From Actinomadura hallensis (GTDB lineage: Bacteria; Actinomycetota; Actinomycetes; Streptosporangiales; Streptosporangiaceae), in NCBI RefSeq assembly GCF_006716765.1, contig NZ_VFPO01000001.1, positions 1,240,001 through 1,304,000 on the forward strand: 64,000 nt of DNA, given 5' to 3'. A program made the translations under genes and the position numbers. Below the pieces are notes generated by a model. The model was not told the origin of the DNA, searched no databases, and saw only the letters and a program-made list of their open reading frames with translations. Shown piece by piece: positions 27,280-36,538 of the stretch (its first letter is position 1; every line of letters starts with the position of its first letter).

Positions 27280-28062
27280 TCACGTCGACGCGTCGGCGAG
27301 CCCGTCCATGTCGCGGCGGCCCTTGCGCTGGGCCTTGACCGCCTTCGCCGCGGCCCGCTCCTCGGCCTTCTCCGCCTTCGCGGCCGCCTTCTCCGCGCGC
27401 TTCTCCCGGCGCTCCCGCTCCTTGCGGCGGCGGCGCGGGTCCAGCGTCGGCTTCGGCTCCAGCCCCGACAGGCCGTTCCACGCCAGGTTCACCACGTGCG
27501 CGGCCACGTCCTCCCGGCGCGGCTTGCGCGCGTCCAGCCACCACTGGCCGGTCATCGCGACCATGCCGACCAGCATCTGGGCGTACATGGGGGCGAACTT
27601 GTCGTCGTAGTCGCGGCGGTCGAACTCCCGGGCGAGGACGTACTCGACCTCCCCGGCGATCTCGCTCAGCAGGCTCGCGTAGCTGCCGGTGCCCGTCCCC
27701 CCGTGGGAGTCGCGGACGAGGATCCGGAAGCCGTCGGAGTGCTCCTCGATGTACTGCAGCAGCGCCAGCGCCGCCTTCTCGAGCTTTCCGCGGTAGTGGA
27801 TCGCGGAGTTGAGCGACTCGGTGACCAGGCTCAGCAGGCTCTCGAACTCCCGGTCGACGACGACCGCGTACAGCCCCTCCTTGCCGCCGAAGTGCTCGTA
27901 GACCACGGGCTTCGACACGCCCGCGGCGGCGGCGATCTCCTCCACCGAGGTGCCGTCCAGGCCGCGTTCGGCGAACAGCGACCGGCCGATGTCGAGGAGC
28001 TGCTCACGTCGTTCCTTACCAGTCATCCGCTTTCTGCGGGGTCTGGGCGCGGGTTCTGTCAC
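27280..28062 (-). CDS. TetR-family regulator with charged C-terminal tail
   Basis: A 260-residue regulator. The TetR helix-turn-helix is clear (TSVEEIAAAAGVSKPVVYEHF, core about residues 38-58), followed by the helical ligand domain. Residues about 210-250 are an unusual Lys/Arg/Glu/Ala-rich tail with coiled-coil character. I use the GTG at 28062; an ATG at 28026 drops 12 residues. It begins 18 bp after the end of the desaturase gene, so the two form an operon. The perfect palindrome at 29082-29101 in front of the desaturase is its most likely operator. Repression of lipid desaturation, relieved by a fatty acyl ligand, is inferred. Confidence 0.9.
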   Translation of the reverse strand: MTEPAPRPRRKRMTGKERREQLLDIGRSLFAERGLDGTSVEEIAAAAGVSKPVVYEHFGGKEGLYAVVVDREFESLLSLVTESLNSAIHYRGKLEKAALALLQYIEEHSDGFRILVRDSHGGTGTGSYASLLSEIAGEVEYVLAREFDRRDYDDKFAPMYAQMLVGMVAMTGQWWLDARKPRREDVAAHVVNLAWNGLSGLEPKPTLDPRRRRKERERREKRAEKAAAKAEKAEERAAAKAVKAQRKGRRDMDGLADAST

Positions 28063-28079
28063 GGGATCAATTGTGGCGG

Positions 28080-29033
28080 TCAAACCGCCTGCTTGGTCCG
28101 CCTGGCGGCGAGTCGCGTGGGGTTCGGCCACCGCACGTCGTAGGCGAGGCCCGTCTTCTCGAACGCCCAGATGATGCGCGCACTGATGTCGACCTGCCCC
28201 TTCAGCACGCCGTGGCGCGCGCAGGTGGGGTCGGAATGGTGCAGGTTGTGCCACGACTCGCCCAGCGACGGGATCGCCAGCCACCACACGTTCCGGGACT
28301 TGTCACGGACCTCGAAGTCCTCCTTGCCGAAGGTGTGGCAGATCGAGTTGATCGACCACGTGACGTGGTGGACGAGCGTGATGCGGACGAACCCCGCCCA
28401 GAACAGGGCCGTCAGGAACCCGGCCCACGACATCGTCACCAGGCCGCCGATGGCCGCCGGCAGGAAGAACGACACCGCCACCAGCGCGGGGAAGGCCCGG
28501 TGGATGCGCGTGATGTCGCGGTCGTTCAGCAGGTCCTTGGCGAAACGCTCCTTGGAGGTGCGCGCGCCGTCGAACAGCCAGCCGTAGTGCGCCCATGCCA
28601 GGCCCTTCATCAGGGCCTTCCAGTCGTTGCCGAAGCGCCACGGCGAGTGCGGGTCCATCTCCTTGTCGGAGTACTTGTGGTGCCGCCGGTGGTCGGCGAC
28701 CCACGTGATGACCGGCCCCTCCATGGCCAGGCTCCCCGCCAGCGCGAGGAAGATCTTCAGCGGCCGCTTCGCCTTGAACGACCCGTGGGTGAAGTGCCGG
28801 TGGTACCCGACGGTGATGCCGCCGGCGGACAGCACGTAGAACACCGCCATGAGCACGACGTCCGTCCAGCCGAGGAAGCTCCCCCAGGCCAGCGGGACCG
28901 CCGCGAACAGTGCCAGGAACGGCACGCCGGTGAACACGGCGACGAGCACGCGCTCTGCATTGCCCTGGGGCTCGGGCTCGATCTCAGGGCGCCGCTGTGG
29001 GCGAGGGGGGTCCATCGCTGGAGCCGTTGTCAT
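28080..29033 (-). CDS. Acyl-CoA / fatty-acid delta-9-type desaturase
   Basis: A 317-residue membrane di-iron desaturase that introduces a cis double bond into acyl chains. The three histidine boxes are intact: HRHFTH near residue 78, HRRHHK near 115 and HNLHHSD near 263. Two pairs of hydrophobic helices separate them as in acyl-CoA desaturases. No rubredoxin or cytochrome b5 domain is fused, so a separate reductase is needed. The ATG at 29033 gives a Pro-rich cytoplasmic leader. It is followed by the co-directional TetR gene, and a TetR-type palindrome lies 49 bp upstream of the start. Confidence 0.94.
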   Translation of the reverse strand: MTTAPAMDPPRPQRRPEIEPEPQGNAERVLVAVFTGVPFLALFAAVPLAWGSFLGWTDVVLMAVFYVLSAGGITVGYHRHFTHGSFKAKRPLKIFLALAGSLAMEGPVITWVADHRRHHKYSDKEMDPHSPWRFGNDWKALMKGLAWAHYGWLFDGARTSKERFAKDLLNDRDITRIHRAFPALVAVSFFLPAAIGGLVTMSWAGFLTALFWAGFVRITLVHHVTWSINSICHTFGKEDFEVRDKSRNVWWLAIPSLGESWHNLHHSDPTCARHGVLKGQVDISARIIWAFEKTGLAYDVRWPNPTRLAARRTKQAV

Positions 29034-29081
29034 GCGTCACCACTCCTTGTGACTCGAGGGCAGGTTTACTTACGCCACCGT

Positions 29082-29101
29082 AACCTACGGCACCGTAGGT
29101 T
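29082..29101. promoter_or_regulatory. 20-bp TetR-type operator upstream of the desaturase
   Basis: AACCTACGG and CCGTAGGTT are perfect inverted arms separated by CA (29082-29101). A partial half-site TTACGCCACCGTAA overlaps just to the left (29070-29083). Palindromes with TACGG/CCGTA arms are typical TetR-family operators of lipid genes in actinobacteria (established knowledge). Lying 49 bp before the desaturase start, it is well placed for control by the operon's own TetR regulator. Confidence 0.75.
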
Positions 29102-29364
29102 CGACAGCCGGGGACGGTAAAGTCGGGACGAAACTGCCTCATAGGCCACAAAACTCTCTTGCAGAACAGACGGGTCTCAGTCCGCCTCGACAGGACGGCG
29201 CTGCTCGCCGACCCGGTTGCGGAGTTGCCCACATCGGGCGCTCTAAACCAATCCGGGCATTGCGGCCCTGCCGCGCGGGCGGAATCGGGTGGGCTCGCGG
29301 CAGCTCGGCTGGGTATGGTTAGGGCCCGGCCGGCCCCGCGACTCCGTCCGGCCGGTCCGAACGA

Positions 29365-29436
29365 TCCGGCGTGGTGTAATTGGCAGCACAAGGGTTTTTG
29401 GTGCCCTTGGACAAGGTTCGAATCCTTGCGCCGGAG
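29365..29436 (+). tRNA. tRNA-Gln (anticodon TTG)
   Basis: A 72-nt cloverleaf: acceptor TCCGGCG/CGCCGGA with discriminator G; D-arm GTGT...GCAC; anticodon stem AGGGT/GCCCT closing on a T-G wobble with loop TTTTGGT (anticodon TTG, reads CAA); variable TGGA; T-arm CAAGG-TTCGAAT-CCTTG. CCA is not encoded. A tRNA-Gln just upstream of glmU is the usual arrangement in actinobacteria. Shifting the anticodon stem by one base would give TTT (Lys), but that breaks the standard spacing. Confidence 0.93.
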
Positions 29437-29602
29437 CTGCCGGGAACCCCCGTTCCGAGACGTCCGAGGTGGGCGGCGGGGTGACAGGTGCGAGATGGGC
29501 GGTATCCTGCCCGTGTCGGGTGCGCAGAGCCCTGCCATGCCCTGATGGCGCAGGTGAGCGCACTCCAGTCCGATCCCGTCCGCGACGCCGAGGAGCCTCC
29601 TT

Positions 29603-31042
29603 GTGAGCGCTGCGAGCCGCCCGGCCGCCGTCATCGTTCTCGCCGCGGGCGAGGGCACCCGGATGAAGTCCCGCACCTCCAAGGTGCTGCACGAGCTGTG
29701 CGGGCGAACCATGCTCGGCCACGTACTGGCCGCCGCCCGCGAACTGCGTCCCGAACGGCTCGTGGTGGTCGTCGGCCACCGCCGCGAGCAGGTCGTCGAA
29801 CACCTCACCCAGGCCGCGCCGGACGCCGAGCCCGTCGTCCAGGAGCACCAGGGCGGCACGGGCCACGCCGTCCGGATGGCGCTGGAGCAGACCGGCGCCC
29901 TGAACGGCACCGTGGTCGTCACGAACGGCGACCACCCGCTGCTGCGCGGGCGGACGCTGGACGCCCTCGTCCGGACCCACGAGTCCGAGGGCAACGCGGT
30001 GACCGTCCTGACCACCGAGATGCCGGACGCCACCGGCTACGGGCGGATGATCCGGTCCGCCGACGGCGCCGTCGAGGCGATCGTCGAGCACAAGGACGCC
30101 ACCGAGGAGCAGCGCGCCGTCAACGAGATCAACGTCGGGATGTACGCCTTCGACGGCGCCCTCCTGGCCGACGCCCTCAAGCGCGTCACCACCGACAACG
30201 CGGGCGGCGAGGAGTACCTCACCGACGTGGTCGCGATCCTGCGCGGCGACGGCCACCGCGCCGGCGCGCACCTGGTCGCCGACTGGGTGGAGACCCAGGG
30301 CGTGAACGACAGGGTCCAGCTCGCCCAGGCCAGGCGGCAGCTGAACGACCGCATCCTCGAGGCGCACATGCGGGCCGGGGTCACGATCGTCGACCCGGCC
30401 ACCACCTGGATCGACGTGGACGTCACCGTCGAGCAGGACGCCGAGATCCTCCCGGGCACGCAGCTGCACGGCCGCACGCACGTCGGCGAGGGCGCGCGGG
30501 TCGGCCCCGGCTGCACGCTGACCGACACCCGCGTGGGCGCCGGCGCGTCCGTGGTCAACTCGGTGTGCGCGGAGTCGGAGATCGGCCCCGAGGCCACCGT
30601 CGGCCCCTTCGCGTACCTGCGGCCCGGCACCCGCCTGGCGCGCAAGTCCAAGGTCGGCGCCTACGTCGAGACCAAGAACGCCGACCTGGGCGAGGGGGCG
30701 AAGGTCCCGCACCTGACGTACGTGGGCGACGCAGAAATCGGCGAGGGCTCCAACATCGGCGCGGGCTCGGTCTTCGTGAACTACGACGGCGTCGACAAGC
30801 ACCGCAGCGTGATCGGCTCGCACGTGCGGGTCGGCAGCGACAACATGATCGTCGCGCCCGTGGAGGTGGGCGACGGCGCCTACACGGCCGCGGGCTCGGT
30901 GATCGTCCAGGACGTCCCGCCGGGCGCCATGGCGGTCGCGCGGGCCCGTCAGCGCAACGTCGAGGGATGGGTCGAGCGCCGCAGGGCGGGCACGCCCTCG
31001 GCCGAGGCGGCACGCCGGGCCCAGGAGAAGGACGCGCCTTAG
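29603..31042 (+). CDS. glmU: Bifunctional GlmU (UDP-GlcNAc pyrophosphorylase / GlcN-1-P acetyltransferase)
   Basis: Makes UDP-N-acetylglucosamine for peptidoglycan and surface glycans. Of 479 residues, the N-terminal uridylyltransferase has [20 protein letters not shown] near residue 12 and [12 protein letters not shown] near 84; the C-terminal part is a left-handed beta-helix of hexapeptide repeats with acetyltransferase motifs [13 protein letters not shown] and [15 protein letters not shown]. The GTG at 29603 follows AGGAG. It is followed by prs, as in many actinobacteria, with a perfect 18-bp palindrome in between. Confidence 0.97.
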   Translation: MSAASRPAAVIVLAAGEGTRMKSRTSKVLHELCGRTMLGHVLAAARELRPERLVVVVGHRREQVVEHLTQAAPDAEPVVQEHQGGTGHAVRMALEQTGALNGTVVVTNGDHPLLRGRTLDALVRTHESEGNAVTVLTTEMPDATGYGRMIRSADGAVEAIVEHKDATEEQRAVNEINVGMYAFDGALLADALKRVTTDNAGGEEYLTDVVAILRGDGHRAGAHLVADWVETQGVNDRVQLAQARRQLNDRILEAHMRAGVTIVDPATTWIDVDVTVEQDAEILPGTQLHGRTHVGEGARVGPGCTLTDTRVGAGASVVNSVCAESEIGPEATVGPFAYLRPGTRLARKSKVGAYVETKNADLGEGAKVPHLTYVGDAEIGEGSNIGAGSVFVNYDGVDKHRSVIGSHVRVGSDNMIVAPVEVGDGAYTAAGSVIVQDVPPGAMAVARARQRNVEGWVERRRAGTPSAEAARRAQEKDAP

Positions 31043-31056
31043 GCCGTCGAGGACTG

Positions 31057-31074
31057 CCCCGCCGATCGGCGGGG
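31057..31074. terminator. Perfect 18-bp palindrome between glmU and prs
   Basis: The 18 bases CCCCGCCGATCGGCGGGG read the same on both strands and can fold as a 7-bp GC stem with a GATC loop. It lies 15 bp after the glmU stop. There is no T-run, so it may be a weak terminator, an RNA processing or stabilising hairpin, or a protein site. Confidence 0.45.
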
Positions 31075-31198
31075 ATGTGGAGGACAGAGGCGTCTTCCGC
31101 GGACAACCGGGTATCCGCGCGCCGGAGCTTTGTGGTGCGCGGTGAGTGGGGACGACAACCCACGTGCAGCAAGTTCCATTGAGGGGGAGTTGTCAGAG

Positions 31199-32179
31199 GT
31201 GAGTGGGATCAAGGCGAGCGGCCAGAAGAAGCTGATGCTCTTCACCGGCCGAGCCCACCCGGACCTGGCCAAGGAAGTAGCCGACAACCTCCATGTCGAG
31301 CTCACGCCGACCTCGGCGTACGACTTCGCGAACGGTGAGACGTTCGTGCGGTTCCTGGAGTCCGTGCGGGGTTCCGACGCCTTCGTGATACAGAGCCACA
31401 CCGCCCCCATCAACCAGTGGATCATGGAGCAGCTGATCATGGTGGACGCGCTGAAACGCGCGTCCGCCAAGCGCATCACGGTGGTGGCGCCCTTCTTCGG
31501 CTACGCGCGGCAGGACAAGAAGCACCGCGGCCGCGAACCGATCTCCGCGCGCCTGATGGCGGACCTGTTCAAGACCGCGGGCGCCGACAGGCTCATAACG
31601 GTCGACCTGCACACGGCGCAGATCCAGGGCTTCTTCGACGGCCCGGTCGACCACCTGTTCGCGCTGGACCTGCTGGCCCAGCACTTCGAGAACCGCCTGG
31701 ACCTCTCGAACGTGACGGTCGTCGCCCCCGACGCCGGCCGCGTCCGGGTCACCGAACGCTGGTCCGACCGCCTCGGCGGCGTGCCCATGGCCATCATCCA
31801 CAAGAAGCGCGACCCCGACGTCGCCAACGAGGTCAAGGTCTTCGACGTCGTCGGCGCCGTCGAGGGCCGCACCTGCGTCATCGTCGACGACATGATCGAC
31901 ACCGGCGGAACCATCATCAAGGCCGCCGACGCCCTCTTCGAACAGGGCGCCAGCCGAGTCGTCGTGGCCGCCACCCACGGCGTCCTCTCCGGCCCGGCCG
32001 TGGACCGCCTCAAGAACTCCCGCATCTCCGAAGTGGTCCTCACGAACACCCTCCCCATCCCCGAGGAGAAGCAGTTCGACAAGCTGACCGTCCTCTCCAT
32101 CGCCCCCCTGGTGGCCCGAGCCATCAACGAGGTCTTCAGCGACGGCTCAGTCACCAGCCTCTTCGGCGGCATTAGTTGA
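31199..32179 (+). CDS. prs: Ribose-phosphate pyrophosphokinase
   Basis: Makes PRPP from ribose 5-phosphate and ATP for nucleotide, His and Trp synthesis; in actinobacteria PRPP is also the precursor of decaprenyl-phospho-arabinose. The 326-residue protein has FSGRAHPDLA-type N-terminus (LFTGRAHPDLAKEVA), the flexible-loop YARQDKKHRGREPISARL near residue 101 and the PRPP loop VDDMIDTGGT near 228. The GTG at 31199 matches the family start (V-S-G-I-K); TTG at 31190 adds three residues. Its stop is immediately followed by the 1-kb repeat array. Confidence 0.96.
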   Translation: MSGIKASGQKKLMLFTGRAHPDLAKEVADNLHVELTPTSAYDFANGETFVRFLESVRGSDAFVIQSHTAPINQWIMEQLIMVDALKRASAKRITVVAPFFGYARQDKKHRGREPISARLMADLFKTAGADRLITVDLHTAQIQGFFDGPVDHLFALDLLAQHFENRLDLSNVTVVAPDAGRVRVTERWSDRLGGVPMAIIHKKRDPDVANEVKVFDVVGAVEGRTCVIVDDMIDTGGTIIKAADALFEQGASRVVVAATHGVLSGPAVDRLKNSRISEVVLTNTLPIPEEKQFDKLTVLSIAPLVARAINEVFSDGSVTSLFGGIS

Positions 32180-32184
32180 GTCTG

Positions 32185-33204
32185 ATTGCAGTGCCCTCGG
32201 CGTCAGGCGCTGGAGCGCCTTCCTTCAACGGGCACTGCGGCGCGATCGCTGCATCGCTCCGACTCGCCTTGCGGCTCGCTGCGCGATCAGGTTTCTCGCT
32301 TCGCTTGAAACCTGTCTTCGGACGCGATCGCAGGCGTTGAGGCCGGCGCGGGGTTGATGCACCGGCTGATGCAGGCGCGCAGCGGGAACCCGCTGAGCAA
32401 CACGCCCGACGCCAGCCATCGCACATCCACAACGTCGCAACGCCAACAGGGCCGAAAGGCCAGAAGAGACCGCACACGTTCGCGACAACCTGCTCACCAC
32501 CACTAGATCCCCCCCACAAACACCCGCCTTGGCGACCGGACCGGCTCGCCCAACGAGCCGCCAGGACAGCCGGGCACCCGGGGCAGGTTTGCCAGGGAGC
32601 CTGAAGGTGTCTTCACGCCATGCGCTGACGTGAACGTTCGTGGCACACGTTCGAGGGCAGAGTTCGAATCCGAGTGAGAATCGCCTCACGCAGCCAGCCA
32701 CAAGCCCGATGCGGAGCAAGGTCTGCTGGGCGCTCAGAGCGGGCGCCTTCGCGCCACGCGCCGACCTGAGCGCCCGGTGGTCGCGTTCGACCCGCAGGTC
32801 CGAAGCGGAGCCAGACCCAACTCGCGCAGCGAGCCGCGGGCCGAAGCGAAGCGAGGCCGGCCCGGCGCTGAGGGGGAGGTTGTCAGGGACGTCAGGGTGT
32901 GTCTGCAACTGCGCGCTGTCCTTGGCTGTCGGGGGGTTCGAAGCGGAGCGAGGACCGGCTCGCGCAGCGAGCCGCAGGCCGATGCGGAGCGAGGCCAGAG
33001 GCAGGTTGCCAGGGACATCAAGGTGTCTCCGCAACCACGCGCAGACCTCAACGCTTGCGATCGCGTCCGAAGGCAGGTTTCGAGCGAAGCGAGAAACCTG
33101 ATCGCGTAGCGAGCCCCTGGGCGAGCCGGAGCGATGCAGCGATCGCGCCGCAGTGCTCGCAGAAGGGAGGGCCGCCAAGGCCCGACCGCCAAGAGCACTG
33201 CAAT
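32185..33204. repeat. 1-kb repeat array with long inverted ends, no transposase
   Basis: This 1,020-bp gene-free block starts ATTGCAGTGC and ends GCACTGCAAT. The first about 160 bp (to about 32345) and the last about 175 bp (from about 33030) are inverted copies of the element also found upstream of rsmI. Left copy: outer stem 32188-32196/32230-32238, hairpin AGGCGC/GCGCCT (32205-32210/32215-32220), hairpin AGGTTTC/GAAACCT (32289-32295/32307-32313). Right copy, read on the minus strand: outer stem with GCAGTGCTC/GAGCACTGC, hairpin GGGCC/GGCCC (33169-33183) and AGGTTTC/GAAACCT (33075-33099). Three more diverged minus-strand copies of the core lie at about 32665-32730, 32781-32880 and 32930-33000. 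Only 32346-32640 is mostly unrelated sequence. Confidence 0.85.
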
Positions 33205-33401
33205 GAGTACTGCTAGACTTTGTTAACCCGCGTGTGCCCGGGTCGTCAGTGCGGTGCCGGTCGTGGAGTCGCATTCCCCGGGGTGACGCAGAGAATCTTT
33301 CGATCGCACGTCCTGGTCGGCGTGCGGAGATCGCAGCATTCTGTCCGTAGCGGACGTCCGTGCCGGACGGCCGTGGATCGCAACAACGAGGAGTTTTCGC
33401 C

Positions 33402-34010
33402 GTGTCCGAGGTACGCATCGCCGCCGAGCCGCGCACCGAGTTCGGTAAGGGTGCCGCGCGGCGCACCCGCCGGGCCGGCAAGGTGCCCGCCGTCCTCTAC
33501 GGTCACGGCGCCGACCCGGAGCACATCTCGCTTCCGGGCCATGACCTGATGCTGGCGCTGAAGACCCCGAACGTGCTGCTCACGATCGACGGGCTGAAGG
33601 GCGGTCCGAAGCTGGCGCTGCCGAAGGACGTGCAGCGGGACCCGATCAAGGGGTTCCTGGAGCACGTGGACCTGCTGCTGGTGAAGCGGGGCGAGAAGGT
33701 CGTCGTGGACCTGCCGATCCAGCTGGTCGGCGACGTCGTTGCGGGCGGCCAGGTCGCGCAGACCGAGGTGGAGGTCTCGGTCGAGGCGGAGGCCACGAAG
33801 ATCCCCGAGGCCGTCGAGGTCGACATCAGCGGGCTGGAGATCGACAGCCAGGTGCTGGCGAAGGACCTGAAGCTGCCGGAGGGCACGTCGCTCGCGGCGG
33901 AGGAGGACCTGCTGATCCTGCAGATCCTCGACGCGAGCGCGGCGACGGAGCCGGAGGCGGCGGAGGAGGCCGCGGCGGAGGAGGGCGCCGAGGGCGAGGC
34001 CGCCGAGTAA
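33402..34010 (+). CDS. rplY: 50S ribosomal protein L25 / general stress protein Ctc
   Basis: Binds 5S rRNA in the large subunit. The 202-residue long form has an N-terminal L25 domain (RTEFGKGAARRTRRAGKVPA, RNA-binding, about 10-30) and a C-terminal TL5/Ctc beta domain, ending in an acidic Ala/Glu tail of about 25 residues (EPEAAEEAAAEEGAEG). The GTG at 33402 follows ACGAGGAG. The neighbours prs upstream and pth downstream are conserved, although the repeat array now separates it from prs by 1.2 kb. Confidence 0.95.
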   Translation: MSEVRIAAEPRTEFGKGAARRTRRAGKVPAVLYGHGADPEHISLPGHDLMLALKTPNVLLTIDGLKGGPKLALPKDVQRDPIKGFLEHVDLLLVKRGEKVVVDLPIQLVGDVVAGGQVAQTEVEVSVEAEATKIPEAVEVDISGLEIDSQVLAKDLKLPEGTSLAAEEDLLILQILDASAATEPEAAEEAAAEEGAEGEAAE

Positions 34011-34030
34011 CGGCGCCGCCGTCTGCTTTT

Positions 34031-34066
34031 CACGGCCCCCGCGGTGTGCGCACCGCGGGGGCCGTG
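34031..34066 (+). terminator. 16-bp perfect hairpin after rplY
   Basis: CACGGCCCCCGCGGTG (34031-34046) pairs perfectly with CACCGCGGGGGCCGTG (34051-34066) around TGCG, followed by TTCGTTGT. This very stable stem 20 bp after the rplY stop is the strongest terminator-like signal in the window, although the T-tract is poor, as is usual in high-GC actinobacteria. Confidence 0.8.
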
Positions 34067-34100
34067 TTCGTTGTCACAGGCTCGCGGTGGAGGAGTTCGG

Positions 34101-34670
34101 GTGGATCTCTGGCTGGTGGTCGGGTTGGGGAATCCTGGGCCGTCGTATGCGAAGAACCGGCACAACGCGGGGTTCATGGTGCTGGACGTGCTGGCGGAGC
34201 GCGCCGGGGGGAGGTTCAGGTCGCACCGGGCGCGGGCCGACGTGCTGGAGGGGCGGCTGGCGGGTGCGCGGGTGGTGCTGGCGAAGCCCCGGTCGTTCAT
34301 GAACTTGTCGGGCGGTCCGGTGAAGGGGCTGTGCGACTTCTACAAGGTGCCCGCGGAGCGGCTGATCGTCGTGCATGACGAGCTGGACGTCCCGTTCGGC
34401 GCGGTGCGGTTGAAGCGGGGCGGCGGCGACGGCGGCCACAACGGGCTGCGTTCGGTGACGAAGTCGCTGGGGACGCGTGACTATCTGCGGGTCCGGTTCG
34501 GGGTGGGCCGTCCGCCGGGGCGGATGGATCCCGCGGCGTTCGTGTTGAAGGACTTCTCGGCGGCGGAGCGCAAGGATCTCGATCTCGAGGTGGAGCGTGC
34601 GGCGGACGCGGTGGAGGCGTTGATCTCCAAGGGGCTCGCCGCGGCGCAGAACACGTTCCACGCGGATTGA
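34101..34670 (+). CDS. pth: Peptidyl-tRNA hydrolase
   Basis: Releases peptides from drop-off peptidyl-tRNAs and recycles tRNA. The 189-residue protein carries the family motifs [20 protein letters not shown] near residues 5-24 (catalytic His), the Asn in [13 protein letters not shown] near 68 and [16 protein letters not shown] near 92. The GTG at 34101 has GGAGGAG upstream (34088-34094). It lies 90 bp after rplY, with a strong hairpin in between, so it may have its own promoter. Confidence 0.96.
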   Translation: MDLWLVVGLGNPGPSYAKNRHNAGFMVLDVLAERAGGRFRSHRARADVLEGRLAGARVVLAKPRSFMNLSGGPVKGLCDFYKVPAERLIVVHDELDVPFGAVRLKRGGGDGGHNGLRSVTKSLGTRDYLRVRFGVGRPPGRMDPAAFVLKDFSAAERKDLDLEVERAADAVEALISKGLAAAQNTFHAD

Positions 34671-34921
34671 CCGGAACCGGTCACCGCCCCCGTATACATC
34701 GCCGACGGGAGTCTGCGGACGGCGTTTCGTAGGTGACTGTCCGGTTCGCAGGTGTCGTGCCGCCGGAGCGCCGCGTTCGGGCCGTGACCACGGCAAAGCG
34801 AACGTAGGATGCTCGGCGGACGAGGTTCGTGATGTATGTGAACCTCAGGCGACGTTCAACCGTCTTCGGTGTGAATCGCGCTGATGGGGCGCGAGCGTTA
34901 CAGGGGATTGGTGAGAGGTGT

Positions 34922-36397
34922 ATGGCCGTCGTTGACAAGGTCCAGGCCGAGTCATCGATTCGCCATGAGCACAAGCGATCGTCGTCACAGGGCTGGAGCG
35001 GATCATATCGCCGCAAAGCGGGATATCTCGACTTTCTCAGCATGCTGGCGGCGGGCGTCATCGCGTTCGTGCTCCGCTTCCCGGGGGTGCCGACCGAGCT
35101 GAACGCCCCGTACGTGGCGCTGACGCTGGTACTGCCCGTGGTGTGGCTGCCGACGCTGATGCTGTGCCGGGCCTACCAGCCGCGATACGTCGGCGTGGGG
35201 TACGAGGAGTTCCACCGCGTCCTGCGCGCCGGGTTCATCCTCACCGCCACCGTCGCGATCGTGGCGTACGCGACGAAGACGGAGGTCGCCCGCGGCTACG
35301 TGGTCATGGCGCTGCCGCTGGGCACGTTCCTCAACCTGCTGGCCCGCTACCGCCTGCGCAAGTGGCTGCACAAGAAGCGCTGGAACGGCGAGTGCATGCG
35401 GCGCGTGGTCGCCGTGGGGCACCGCACGTCCGTCGCGGACCTCATCAAGGTGCTCCGGCAGAAGCGCTACCACGGCATGGACATCGTGGCGGTGTGCCTG
35501 CCGCCCGCGCTGGCCGCGGGTGACGACGCGGTCGCCGAGGTGGAGGGCGTGCCCGTGATGGGCGACTTCTCCCAGGCCGCCGCGGTCGTGGAGCGGGTCG
35601 GCGCCGACTCCGTGGCGGTGCTGGCCTGTCCGGAGATGGACGGCGTCGCGCTGCGCCGGCTGGCGTGGCAGATCGAGCGCGACGACGTGGAGCTGGTGGT
35701 CGCGCCGGCGCTCATGGACGTGACCGGCCCGCGGATCTCCATCCGCCCGGTGTCGGGGCTGCCGCTGCTGCACGTGGAGCACCCCGAGCTGGAGGGCGGC
35801 CGCAAGGTCTTCAAGGCCCTGTTCGACCGCGCCGCCGCGCTGGCCGGGCTGGTGCTGCTCAGCCCGCTGATGCTGGCCGTCGCCGTGCTGATCAAGATGA
35901 CGAGCCCCGGGCCGGTGCTGTTCCGGCAGGCGCGGGTCGGCCGCGGCGGCACCGAGTTCACGGTGCTGAAGTTCCGCACGATGGTGCAGGACGCCGAGGC
36001 CCGCAAGGTCGAGCTGCTGGAGCGCAACGAGAACGACGGCGTGCTGTTCAAGATCCGGGAGGATCCGCGGGTCACCAAGGTGGGCCGCTGGCTGCGCCGC
36101 TACTCGCTGGACGAGCTGCCGCAGCTGATCAACGTCCTGCGCGGCGAGATGTCGCTGGTGGGGCCGCGTCCCCCGCTGCCGGAGGAGGTCGCCCAGTACG
36201 GCGGCGACGTGTACCGGCGGCTGGTGGTGAAGCCCGGCCTGACCGGGCTGTGGCAGGTGAGCGGCCGTTCGGACCTGTCGTGGGAGGAGTCGGTCCGGCT
36301 CGACCTGCGCTACGTCGACAACTGGACCCTCGCGCTCGACCTGCAGATCATGTGGAAGACCTGGTCGGCGGTGTTCCGCGGCTCGGGCGCGTACTGA
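34922..36397 (+). CDS. Exopolysaccharide initiating sugar-phosphate transferase (WbaP/WcaJ/CpsE type)
   Basis: A polyprenyl-phosphate hexose-1-phosphate transferase of 491 residues that starts polysaccharide repeat units by loading a sugar phosphate on undecaprenyl phosphate. The N-terminal half has four hydrophobic helices and a Rossmann-like CoA-binding-fold domain (about 150-290). A further helix (AALAGLVLLSPLMLAVAVLI) leads into the C-terminal catalytic domain with KFRTM, RRYSLDELPQLINVLRGEMS and GPRPPLPEEV, then VKPGLTGLWQVSGRSDLSW. The ATG at 34922 follows GAGAGG; frames upstream stay open to 34829. It opens the polysaccharide region and is followed by sulfate-activation genes. Confidence 0.93.
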   Translation: MAVVDKVQAESSIRHEHKRSSSQGWSGSYRRKAGYLDFLSMLAAGVIAFVLRFPGVPTELNAPYVALTLVLPVVWLPTLMLCRAYQPRYVGVGYEEFHRVLRAGFILTATVAIVAYATKTEVARGYVVMALPLGTFLNLLARYRLRKWLHKKRWNGECMRRVVAVGHRTSVADLIKVLRQKRYHGMDIVAVCLPPALAAGDDAVAEVEGVPVMGDFSQAAAVVERVGADSVAVLACPEMDGVALRRLAWQIERDDVELVVAPALMDVTGPRISIRPVSGLPLLHVEHPELEGGRKVFKALFDRAAALAGLVLLSPLMLAVAVLIKMTSPGPVLFRQARVGRGGTEFTVLKFRTMVQDAEARKVELLERNENDGVLFKIREDPRVTKVGRWLRRYSLDELPQLINVLRGEMSLVGPRPPLPEEVAQYGGDVYRRLVVKPGLTGLWQVSGRSDLSWEESVRLDLRYVDNWTLALDLQIMWKTWSAVFRGSGAY

Positions 36398-36538
36398 CGC
36401 GCCCCGGGCTGCGCGCCTGAACGGGGGTACGGGGTGACCGGGGGCTGGGCGGCGGAGGCGGTGCGGCCCCATGAGAAAGTGGATCCAACAGACCTGACGA
36501 CCAGGGAATGTGATCAGGAGATGACGGAGGAGGCAGCC

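Noticed and set aside
29365..29436. tRNA-Lys (TTT) by moving the anticodon stem one base.
   Set aside because: The standard 5-bp stem and 7-nt loop give TTG, and the sequence matches actinobacterial tRNA-Gln next to glmU.
32185..33204. Insertion sequence or CRISPR array.
   Set aside because: No transposase, no constant-length repeats with unique spacers; the copies vary in length, orientation and similarity.
32225..33481. A 418-codon open frame on the minus strand across the repeat array, with a repeated LRxGxRLAAR-like motif.
   Set aside because: It is a translation of the DNA repeats, runs into the start of rplY on the other strand and shows no family resemblance; the repeats also occur where no frame is open.
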